From: Bacteroidales bacterium M3
Lineage (GTDB): Bacteria; Bacteroidota; Bacteroidia; Bacteroidales; Muribaculaceae
Direction: 5' to 3'
Assembly (NCBI GenBank): GCA_001689445.1
Contig: LUJN01000013.1
Span: forward strand, 1 to 58,254
Length of the DNA: 58,254 nt
This document shows, in pieces, positions 9,039 through 16,227 of this stretch. A model generated the notes under the pieces. That model ran no database searches. It was not told where the DNA came from and saw only the letters and a list, made by a program, of their open reading frames with translations. Within the stretch, counting starts at the first letter, position 1, and the number at the start of each line of letters is the position of its first letter. The position numbers and the translations under genes are program-made.

Positions 9039-10763
9039 ATGAAAACTCTAAATAAAATATTTCTTTCGCTGGGTATAGCCACTGCGGCCCTGGGCTTCTC
9101 ATCGTGTGTCGATGACCTGGACCAGACCCCGACCAACCCCAGCGCAATCGGCGACGTGAGCGACCGTGTTGACGGCGTGTTTGCCGACCTCTTCTTTAAC
9201 TTCTCCTCCTATGGTGCCAACGGTAACTCACCTGTGCACGATTTCGATGGAGGTATGGCTTCTTTCCAGCGTGCGATATTCATCGCCGAGGAGATGCCCA
9301 CCGATGAGGCCTGCTGGCTTTGGGACCCGGGCGACTACGGTAACCTCAACTGGGGTCTCGTGACTCCCGACCTTAACTGTCTCTTCGGTTTCTACAGCCG
9401 TCTGCAGATCAATATCACCCTCTGCAATGACTTTATCCGTCAGGTCAACGACGGCGCATTCAACGCCCCCGCTGAGAAGCTTGCCAATTATGTGAATCAG
9501 GCAAAGACACTCCGTGCCCTCTGCTACTTCTACATGATTTCGTTCTATCCCAATGTCCCCTACTCCGACGAGGCCACTATGATTGGTTCGCTTCCCGTGC
9601 AGCGTCCCCGCGCCGAGGTGTTTGACATCGTTACTGCTGAGCTTGAGCAGGTGGTTGCATCCTATGCTCAGGGTTCTACACCCGTCTATGGTTATGTAGG
9701 ACGTGATGCGGCTCAGGCTCTCCTTGCTAAGTTCTACCTTAATGCCGAGGCATTTACCGGAACAGCACAGTGGGGTAAGGCCTACACCAACGCCAAGGCT
9801 GTCATTGACAATCTCGGCAAGGGTGGTTTCAAGAACAGCGACGGCGAGGAAACGGGTCTTGCTAAGAGCTATTTGTCTTTGTTTGGCGCCAATAACAAAC
9901 AGTATGTGCTTGGTAATGCTGAAAGCTCTGTCAATGAGATTATATGGACTCTCGCTCAGAATACACCGAACCTTACATCCTATTCCGGTGCAACATTCCT
10001 CATCCTCGGTTGGGTTGGCACGAACGGAGTCTCCGTTACTCCCGCTGGAGAGACGCCCAATTACACCGATTTGAGTGGCACCGGCTGGACATTTGATCCC
10101 AAAGCCAACGGCTGTATAGCTCAAAACTGGTATAATGTAAGTGATGGATGGAAATGTATGGTTGCCCGCAAGTCATTCGTGCGCAAGTTTGATTGGGATG
10201 ATGCCACTATGGCAACATCAAAGGATAAGCGTGTGTCTCTTTGGGGAACATCAGCCCATCAATTCACAGCCGAAAATCCCTCTCTTGTCGGTGATGATTG
10301 GGGTAAGAATGGCTACCTCTCCGTTAAGTTCTCCAATTGGAACTTTGAGGAAGATGGCTCTCTTTCCGCAGATCAGCCTGCCGCTTTGGCACAAGTTGGA
10401 GGTGACTATCCCGTTATCCGTCTTGCCGAGATGTATCTCACCGCAGCCGAGGCTATCATGAACGGTGCACCCGGCTCGCAGACCGAGGCCCTCAAGTATG
10501 TCAACAATGTGCGTGAGCGTGCCGGTCTTGGCAAGTGGACTTCCATGTCGCTTCAGGATGTGCGCGACGAGCGTTGCCGCGAGCTTTACACCGAAAACAC
10601 CCGCCGTACCGACCTTATCCGCTACAACCAGTGGTGCACAGGCTATACATGGGAATGGAAGGGTGGCTCTGCTTCAGGTGCAAACCTCCCCGCCTATACC
10701 CGCAACTATCCTCTCCCCTCGCGTGTGATGGGCAGCGGTCTTGTTCAGACTCCCGGCTATTAA
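9039..10763 (+). CDS. susD: SusD/RagB family surface glycan-binding lipoprotein
   Basis: A 574-residue lipoprotein with signal peptide and lipobox GFSSC (Cys23). The N-terminal part carries the TPR-like helices of SusD, and the C-terminal segment ERCRELYTENTRRTDLIRYN is the typical SusD end motif. It sits on the cell surface as the lid of the SusC pore and passes oligosaccharides to it. It starts 31 bases after the susC-like gene, without an intervening terminator, so they are one operon. Confidence 0.95.
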   Translation: MKTLNKIFLSLGIATAALGFSSCVDDLDQTPTNPSAIGDVSDRVDGVFADLFFNFSSYGANGNSPVHDFDGGMASFQRAIFIAEEMPTDEACWLWDPGDYGNLNWGLVTPDLNCLFGFYSRLQINITLCNDFIRQVNDGAFNAPAEKLANYVNQAKTLRALCYFYMISFYPNVPYSDEATMIGSLPVQRPRAEVFDIVTAELEQVVASYAQGSTPVYGYVGRDAAQALLAKFYLNAEAFTGTAQWGKAYTNAKAVIDNLGKGGFKNSDGEETGLAKSYLSLFGANNKQYVLGNAESSVNEIIWTLAQNTPNLTSYSGATFLILGWVGTNGVSVTPAGETPNYTDLSGTGWTFDPKANGCIAQNWYNVSDGWKCMVARKSFVRKFDWDDATMATSKDKRVSLWGTSAHQFTAENPSLVGDDWGKNGYLSVKFSNWNFEEDGSLSADQPAALAQVGGDYPVIRLAEMYLTAAEAIMNGAPGSQTEALKYVNNVRERAGLGKWTSMSLQDVRDERCRELYTENTRRTDLIRYNQWCTGYTWEWKGGSASGANLPAYTRNYPLPSRVMGSGLVQTPGY

Positions 10764-10794
10764 TGTCTAACACTATCAATCAAGCATAGAAACA

Positions 10795-11883
10795 ATGAAA
10801 AAATTCTCAATATTATTCTCGTTGATGGCTATCGTGCTTGGCATGACAAGCTGCTCGCAGGAGGATGAGCCTAAATATCACGCTCCCACCCCCGGCAGCT
10901 TCACCATCAATGCCCCCGCACTCCAGGACCAGTACCTTGAGACAGGTACCGACCTGACCAACCAGACAACGTTCAATATCTTCTGCGGCTCACAGCCCGA
11001 CTACGGTTTTGCCGCCGCAGGCCTCAACTATTCCGCGTTGGTGTCTCTCGACCCCAATGTGCCCGATGTTGACGCCAACGTTCCCGACCAGACTCCCAAG
11101 AGTGTATTGATTCCCTCTATGTCGGGCAGCACCGGTGAGATGACATTCAGCACCTATTACCTTGGTGCCGCCGTGTGCCAGCTCCTCGGTATCGAAAGTG
11201 CTGACGAGTTTGCCCAAAATGCTGACGTGGCAGAGCCTCTGAAGATTTACTTCCGTGGCGTGTGCGAAATCAGCGGTATGGACGACAGCCGCATCCTTTC
11301 GTCAAACACCGTCAGCTACAACAAGGTGTTTGTCCCTGAGTTTACCGAGCTTAAGCCCGCATGGATTTATGTCTGCGGTGATGTCGCCACTCTCGACGGA
11401 TTTGAGATGAAGGGCGGCGAGGGCTTCCAGACTCCGTCGGCTGCAAACCTCGAGGAGTACATGAAGTTTGCCATCTATGAGCAGGAAATCGGCTCCAAGA
11501 TTTACATCGGCTCATTCCAGCTTATGCCTAAGAAGACAAATCCCGACCCGGCCAATCCCAATGTCGGTGTTGTTGACGAAGCATCACAGTTCCGTTTCTT
11601 CACCCAGCTCCTTGGTTGGACTAAGGATGCCTCCATTGGCTCTAACGAGAATGACTTCTACTGTATGCCTCTCACCGACCAGCTTGCCGATGACGCGACA
11701 TTCAAGGGCGACGGCGTATGGCAGGGTCTCGGCAACTGGGGCGTGCATGTCGGCGTCCTCACCCCGATTACCGTAGTGGTTGACGCCGCCAAGACCGATG
11801 CCATCAAGGTATGGTACAAGGAAGGCGTATGGGATGTGCAGATGACAGGTGGTGAACCTACATTCCTTGCTCCCGCCAACTAA
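10795..11883 (+). CDS. SusE-like outer-membrane lipoprotein
   Basis: A 362-residue lipoprotein with signal peptide and lipobox MTSC (Cys20). The mature N-terminus (PGSFTINAPALQDQYLETG) resembles the N-terminal Ig-like domain of SusE proteins. A C-terminal half with segments such as AWIYVCGDVATLDGF and IYIGSFQLMPKK looks like a carbohydrate-binding module of the SusE/SusF type. Such proteins tether glycan at the cell surface and do not cut it. It lies 31 bases after the susD-like gene in the same operon. The exact ligand cannot be read from the sequence; starch-like alpha-glucans are the ligands of the founding family members. Confidence 0.75.
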   Translation: MKKFSILFSLMAIVLGMTSCSQEDEPKYHAPTPGSFTINAPALQDQYLETGTDLTNQTTFNIFCGSQPDYGFAAAGLNYSALVSLDPNVPDVDANVPDQTPKSVLIPSMSGSTGEMTFSTYYLGAAVCQLLGIESADEFAQNADVAEPLKIYFRGVCEISGMDDSRILSSNTVSYNKVFVPEFTELKPAWIYVCGDVATLDGFEMKGGEGFQTPSAANLEEYMKFAIYEQEIGSKIYIGSFQLMPKKTNPDPANPNVGVVDEASQFRFFTQLLGWTKDASIGSNENDFYCMPLTDQLADDATFKGDGVWQGLGNWGVHVGVLTPITVVVDAAKTDAIKVWYKEGVWDVQMTGGEPTFLAPAN

Positions 11884-11969
11884 GCGACTCTCAATCATCA
11901 TTACCGGGGAGGCATCCCCGTCTCCCCGGTATCTTGAAACAACAATAAAAAGAGTATAAGAAAAGAATC

Positions 11970-13529
11970 ATGAAAAAATTCAAATTCATATCAGCGATTG
12001 CGTTGCTCAGCATGGCTATGGTATCCTGCGACGGCTACGACCTCCCCGATCCCAAGGGTGAGGGCTATCCCGAGGTTCCCGCCTTCAATGCCGACGGCCT
12101 CGCGCTCGCCCAGGGTGAGACCACAGTAGACCTCATCACGGCCAACAACCAGAACAAGAATATCAAGGTTGCAACTATCACCGAGCTTAAGGACTTCCCC
12201 GAGACCTACAACCTCGTGCTCGAGATGCAGGTGTCCAAGGATGACAGCTTCAGCAACTATGCCACTGTCGCCACCACTGTCGACGGCAGCGACGTGACTG
12301 TGCGCCCCGACCTGTACAACGCCGGCGTGGCGCAGGCCATCACCAAGGACCCCGCTACAGTAGACGCATATGTACGTTTCGCGGCATTTGCCCAGGAGGG
12401 CGCGACCAAGATACGCATCGGCGGTCCCGACAAGTTCTATAGCGACTATAAGGCTACCGTCACTCCGTTTGAACCCGGCAAGATCATCGAGGACAGCTAC
12501 TATCTCGTAGGTGACTTCTGCGGCTGGGACCTCAGTCGTGCAATTCCCTTCACCAACACTGTTGCCGGTGCAAGTCCTTATGACAACCCCGAGTTTGCCG
12601 TCAAGATCGACATCTCGGCTGCCGAGGCTGCCCAGGGTTACACCTGGAAGGTGGTTCCCGCCTCGTCAAAGGCTGCCAACTCATGGGTAGGCGCTCTCGG
12701 CTCCAAGCCCGCTATGCGCGACATCACCGACAGTGAAGGCAATGTGACAGGCCAGGAGGAAGACCCCAACAACGGTACACTCTTTGTTTCGGCTGAGCCG
12801 CGCACCGATGCCGGTGTCATCAAGACAGCAGGCCCCATCCTGATCTCCATCAACGTGGAGGCCGACACCTATACTATCGGCATGGCATTCGACGCTCTCT
12901 ACCCGTTGTCAGGTTCTACTGTCCAGAATCCTTCTGCTGCAATGCTGCTCTACACCGACAACTACATCAGCTACAATGGTGTCGCAGCTCTTAACGGTAT
13001 CTGGTACATTGCAGGTCAACCTGCTGTCAGCGGTCCCGGTGCAATCCTTTACAAGGGTGACGGTGACCCCGTTGATACAATGAATGAGGATGGCACTGTT
13101 GCAAGTCGTTCGGGCAAGATTACTGTTGATGGTGGCAAGACACTCCGTGCCCCCATCCGTGGTCTCACTCTTTATTGGATTGATGTCAATTTCGTGCAGT
13201 CAACCTATGCCATCAGCCCCATCACCTCGATGAGCGTTGTAGGCGAGCACAACGAATGGAAAGAGGCCACAGCTCCCGAGCTCACTCCGTCGGCTGACTT
13301 CAAGAAGTGGACCGGTACCATTGAACTTGGTGGTGCATTCAAGATCAACTGCAATCACGCTTGGGATCTCGACTTCGGCGGTACTGCTATCCCCGACGTG
13401 ATGGTTGGTCAGCACCAGTACAACCTCACATTCAAGGGCGGTAACCTCAACGTAGATGAGGCAGCCACCTACGATGTGACTGTAGACTTCGGCGTATATC
13501 CCTACGTCCTGACCCTCGTCAAGAAGTAA
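11970..13529 (+). CDS. SusF/SusE-like outer-membrane lipoprotein with tandem binding modules
   Basis: A 519-residue lipoprotein with lipobox MVSC (Cys20). After an N-terminal Ig-like part (about 30-160) there are repeated modules with the pattern YYLVGDFCGWDLSRAIPF (about 172-190), GIWYIAGQPAVSGPG (about 344-360) and MSVVGEHNEWKEA (about 412-424). These resemble the surface carbohydrate-binding modules of SusF. It closes the four-gene operon, 86 bases after the SusE-like gene and directly before a strong terminator. Its role is probably surface capture of glycan for the SusCD pair. The ligand is inferred. Confidence 0.75.
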   Translation: MKKFKFISAIALLSMAMVSCDGYDLPDPKGEGYPEVPAFNADGLALAQGETTVDLITANNQNKNIKVATITELKDFPETYNLVLEMQVSKDDSFSNYATVATTVDGSDVTVRPDLYNAGVAQAITKDPATVDAYVRFAAFAQEGATKIRIGGPDKFYSDYKATVTPFEPGKIIEDSYYLVGDFCGWDLSRAIPFTNTVAGASPYDNPEFAVKIDISAAEAAQGYTWKVVPASSKAANSWVGALGSKPAMRDITDSEGNVTGQEEDPNNGTLFVSAEPRTDAGVIKTAGPILISINVEADTYTIGMAFDALYPLSGSTVQNPSAAMLLYTDNYISYNGVAALNGIWYIAGQPAVSGPGAILYKGDGDPVDTMNEDGTVASRSGKITVDGGKTLRAPIRGLTLYWIDVNFVQSTYAISPITSMSVVGEHNEWKEATAPELTPSADFKKWTGTIELGGAFKINCNHAWDLDFGGTAIPDVMVGQHQYNLTFKGGNLNVDEAATYDVTVDFGVYPYVLTLVKK

Positions 13530-13560
13530 AAGTCGGATACCCCGACCATCCATAACACGT

Positions 13561-13597
13561 CAGCCCGACGCCACACTGGCGCCGGGCTGACTTTTTT
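13561..13597 (+). terminator. Intrinsic terminator of the Sus-like operon
   Basis: A 13-bp stem (CAGCCCG-A-CGCCA paired with TGGCG-C-CGGGCTG, one A/C mismatch, three-base loop) is followed by six T at 13592-13597. It lies 31 bases after the last gene of the operon. Confidence 0.85.
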
Positions 13598-13666
13598 GAA
13601 TTTGCCACCGCATGTCCCATATCCACCTGTAGGGAGGGCGTTGCAAAGCAGCCGATTTACATCAAA

Positions 13667-13748
13667 GTAGGGTCGCGACCTGTCGCGACTGCGAATAGGC
13701 TGAGTGTCAATATCTCATCCACGCGGTCGCGACAGGTCACGACCCTAC
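13667..13748. repeat. GGTCGCGACC inverted-repeat pair
   Basis: A 27-bp arm at 13667-13693 (GTAGGGTCGCGACCTGTCGC and on) is repeated in inverted orientation at 13722-13748 with two mismatches, separated by 28 bases. The arms could fold into a long hairpin. It lies in the 461-base gap between the Sus-like operon and the next gene, which otherwise holds only the terminator at 13561 and the promoter element at 13867. The same arms recur at 24309-24375 and, as a single arm, inside the AddA-like gene near 49865-49887. Confidence 0.8.
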
Positions 13749-13866
13749 AGAATGCATATATGTCGATGGGATATGTTATATAACATATTATTTGACAGGG
13801 TTTTGATGTTTTGTAAAAGATTGTCACATTTTTTTGCCGAAAAATGGTGGAATAAAAAAAAAGCAT

Positions 13867-13874
13867 TATATTTG
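13867..13874 (+). promoter_or_regulatory. -7 promoter element of the secreted protein at 13991
   Basis: TATATTTG matches TAnnTTTG exactly. No clear -33 element is found at the usual distance. If used, it leaves a leader of about 110 bases before the ATG. Confidence 0.5.
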
Positions 13875-13990
13875 CAGTGTCAACATTCGCTTATTTGAAC
13901 CCATCGCAGAGTGTTTTCGTTACATTCGGATGTTTTGATTCCTGCTTAAGATAGACACTTAACCATATTAACTAATTTTCTATAACCATT

Positions 13991-14905
13991 ATGAAGAAAT
14001 TTTACGCTTTTGCCGCTGCCGCTGTCGCAGCCCTGTCAATGAACGCACAGAATGGCGCTCCTCTCTACGCTACAGGTGCAGCTCCTGCCTTTGATCCCCA
14101 ATGGGCACCTTCTGAACCCGCCGAATTTGTTTGGGATGGCACAAACTACACTCTTGAACTCGATGGCCTTACCCAGTTCAAGATTTCTACCGCTAAGGAT
14201 GCTGATGCAACTGAAAATTGGGCATCATTCAATGCAGCTTGCCTTTGCGCTGCCTATACTAAGGCTGATCTCGGCAATCCCGTGGCTCTTGCTCCGAGCG
14301 ATGGCAACATCGGTACTCCTTGGGAAGGCAAGTATACTGTTACAGTAGCCGGTGACCTCTCGACAATCACTATGACTACCGACACTCCCGAGCCTACCGG
14401 TTACATCAACCTGTTTGCCCGTGGCGATATGAACGGTTGGGGTAATGTTGAGGAAGACCTGCTTAAGTGGCAATTTGAGACTTCCGACGGTGTTACCTAT
14501 TGGTTGGATGTGACTGGTGACTTGGTTATTAACGCCGGTGATTCTTTCAAGTTTGCAGACAAGAATTGGGACAAGTACAACTACAGTGCCGGTGAGGAGC
14601 TCTTCCCTGGTGACGCTGACATAGTGTTTACTTACAACAATCAGAACAATAGCTCCATGGGTGACACCTATACTGACGGTACAATCAAAGTCGTTGTTAA
14701 TCCTGACAATACGACTGATCCTGCTCTCGTGACTTTCTATGACACTGTCGTAGAGCACCAGACCGCTATCGAGTCTGTTGAGATCGACGCTAACGCTCCT
14801 GTTGAGTACTACACCATCCAGGGTGTGAAGGTCGCAGGCGAGCTCAACGCCGGCATCTACATCGCCAAGCAGGGCGACAAGGTTTCCAAGATCCTCGTGA
14901 AGTAA
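13991..14905 (+). CDS. Secreted protein with carbohydrate-binding-like module and C-terminal sorting-like domain
   Basis: A 304-residue protein with a signal peptide ending near LSMNAQ and no lipobox. Residues about 135-230 contain YINLFARGDMNGWG and aromatic-rich strands like those of SusE/SusF and starch-binding modules. The last 40 residues (PVEYYTIQGVKV, NAGIYI, ending SKILVK) resemble a short C-terminal sorting or anchoring domain common in Bacteroidales secreted proteins. It has its own promoter and terminator, so it is not in the operon with the Sus-like genes, although its content suggests the same glycan. No catalytic domain is seen. A role as a secreted or surface glycan-binding protein is inference. 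Confidence 0.6.
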   Translation: MKKFYAFAAAAVAALSMNAQNGAPLYATGAAPAFDPQWAPSEPAEFVWDGTNYTLELDGLTQFKISTAKDADATENWASFNAACLCAAYTKADLGNPVALAPSDGNIGTPWEGKYTVTVAGDLSTITMTTDTPEPTGYINLFARGDMNGWGNVEEDLLKWQFETSDGVTYWLDVTGDLVINAGDSFKFADKNWDKYNYSAGEELFPGDADIVFTYNNQNNSSMGDTYTDGTIKVVVNPDNTTDPALVTFYDTVVEHQTAIESVEIDANAPVEYYTIQGVKVAGELNAGIYIAKQGDKVSKILVK

Positions 14906-14921
14906 TCAAGGAATCCCCTAT

Positions 14922-14962
14922 AAAAAAGAGGGCTACCCCGTCAGGGTTGGCCCTCTTTTTTT
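14922..14962 (+). terminator. Intrinsic terminator after the secreted protein gene
   Basis: The stem AAAAAAGAGGGC..ACCC pairs with GGGT..GCCCTCTTTTTTT around a short loop, ending in seven T. It begins 17 bases after the stop codon. Confidence 0.85.
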
Positions 14963-15040
14963 AGTGCAAAGTTCAAAGGTCAAAGTGCAGAGTGTGCCGG
15001 ACCCTGTGTAGGGGCGCTATACATAGCGCCCGCAGCGACA
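14963..15040. repeat. 7-bp array followed by 32-bp hairpin element
   Basis: Bases 14963-14994 read as 7-mers AGTGCAA, AGTTCAA, AGGTCAA, AGTGCAG. Bases 15007-15040 hold the hairpin element with core GGGCGCTAT-AC-ATAGCGCCC followed by GCAGCGAC. Both modules recur elsewhere in the window in this same relative order. They lie in a 614-base stretch (14906-15519) with no gene I can support. Confidence 0.8.
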
Positions 15041-15143
15041 AAGCCCATAGGGGAGGGTGTTGCAAAGTTCCCAAATTGTAAGGCTGCACCTCAATGCTGT
15101 TCACTTAACGCGAGGGAGAGGGGCGAAACCCCTACATATGTGC

Positions 15144-15284
15144 AACCCCACGCATCGCGTGGGGTTGGGGTGATTGAAATGGAATGTGGGTCGGAGACTC
15201 AACACAACGCGTTGATGGCCACTAGTGAAAGGCCTTCGACCTTTTATTCCCATGGGTCGTCACACCCCACGCACCGCGTGGGGT
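15144..15284. repeat. Two copies of a GC-rich hairpin
   Basis: ACCCCACGC and GCGTGGGGT flank a three-base loop at 15144-15166 and again at 15264-15284, with loops ATC and ACC. The rest of the gene-free region up to 15519 shows no feature I can name. Confidence 0.6.
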
Positions 15285-15519
15285 TATATACATAAAGGGG
15301 CTTACGACCCTTATTTGCCTAGTCCAAGCCCTTAAGTGAGCAGTATTGCGGTGCATCCTTACAATTTTAGGCGCGTTTTCATGGTTCTGCAACACACTCT
15401 CTACTCCTTTTGCGGCAATTTGCCAAGTTCAGGCCCTTATCCCCTTGCATGGGTGAAGAAAAAGGCGTCGCCGCATGGTGGGTGCGGGACGCCTTTTGTG
15501 TTGGGGGAATGGGTGGCGA

Positions 15520-15873
15520 TTACGCCTCGATGGGGCCGGGGACGTCGCCGAAGCGGTTGGCTACCGGCTCGCTGGGACGGGCTGCCCACACTACGAAGAT
15601 GATGAAGCCTACCAGGGGAATGAGGTTGATGAACCACCAGCCGCCGGCCTTGCCTATGTCGTGCATGCGGCGCCACGATACGGCGAGGTAGGGCACAATG
15701 AGGAGGATTGAGAGGAAGTTGATGAAGGGGATAACGCTCACCACAAATGTGAGGAGGAAGAACCACCAGAACTCGGGGAGGCTTGCGCGTCCATTGAAGT
15801 TTGCGTAGTTGGTGAGGCATTTTTTGATTGCGGCAACGATGCCGGCCACTTCGGGTGAAGATGTCTGAGCCAT
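15520..15873 (-). CDS. DUF805 family small membrane protein
   Basis: A 117-residue protein with the DUF805 layout: an N-terminal amphipathic part containing YANFNGRASLPEFWWF, a hydrophobic pair of segments (about 38-62), the motif SWRRMHDIGKAGGWW, then another membrane segment (about 79-97) and a short tail. DUF805 proteins are integral membrane proteins of unknown function. It stands alone and is followed only by repeats. An exact TAnnTTTG box lies 77 bases upstream of the ATG. Confidence 0.88.
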   Translation of the reverse strand: MAQTSSPEVAGIVAAIKKCLTNYANFNGRASLPEFWWFFLLTFVVSVIPFINFLSILLIVPYLAVSWRRMHDIGKAGGWWFINLIPLVGFIIFVVWAARPSEPVANRFGDVPGPIEA

Positions 15874-15949
15874 GATAAATGGGAATAAATGGTTAATAAT
15901 GATTGATAATCTATAGGTTGTGGAGTCTCACTAAGATTACATTCTATGG

Positions 15950-15957
15950 CAAAAGTA
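15950..15957 (-). promoter_or_regulatory. -7 promoter element of the DUF805 gene
   Basis: TACTTTTG on the minus strand matches TAnnTTTG. No clear -33 element is visible in the AT-rich sequence upstream. Confidence 0.45.
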
Positions 15958-16031
15958 ACATATATAATTGATATTAAAAAATTTTTAACAGTTTTATTGC
16001 ACGGGGAAGGTCGCTTTTGGATAAAAAGAAT

Positions 16032-16107
16032 AGGTAAAATAGGGCCAATAGGGCTAATAAGGGAGGGGCTTATAAGGCTTATTTGGCCTATCGGCTCTAT
16101 TGGTGGT
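16032..16107. repeat. 9-bp degenerate tandem array
   Basis: Reads as 9-mers such as GGGCCAATA, GGGCTAATA, then in the opposite sense CTTATAAGG, CTTATTTGG, CCTATCGGC, TCTATTGGT. The two halves are partly inverted and could pair. It lies in the 354-base gap between the DUF805 gene and pheT; the rest of the gap holds only the two promoter elements. Confidence 0.75.
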
Positions 16108-16159
16108 CGCTAACATAATTTTTGGAGGGACGTGTAAGCGGGGTGTGGAAAAAAAATTG

Positions 16160-16167
16160 TAAATTTG
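16160..16167 (+). promoter_or_regulatory. -7 promoter element of pheT
   Basis: TAAATTTG matches TAnnTTTG exactly and lies 60 bases before the pheT start at 16228. The -33 region is not recognisable. Confidence 0.5.
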
Positions 16168-16227
16168 CGCGAATATTGTGGGGTAGTGGGTCTTATCCAT
16201 TCCCGGGACTACGAAATACTTAATACA

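Noticed and set aside
15336..15602. Small plus-strand frame in the repeat-rich gap before the DUF805 gene
   Set aside because: It has no recognisable domain, runs into the opposite strand of the DUF805 gene, and its composition is that of repeat sequence.
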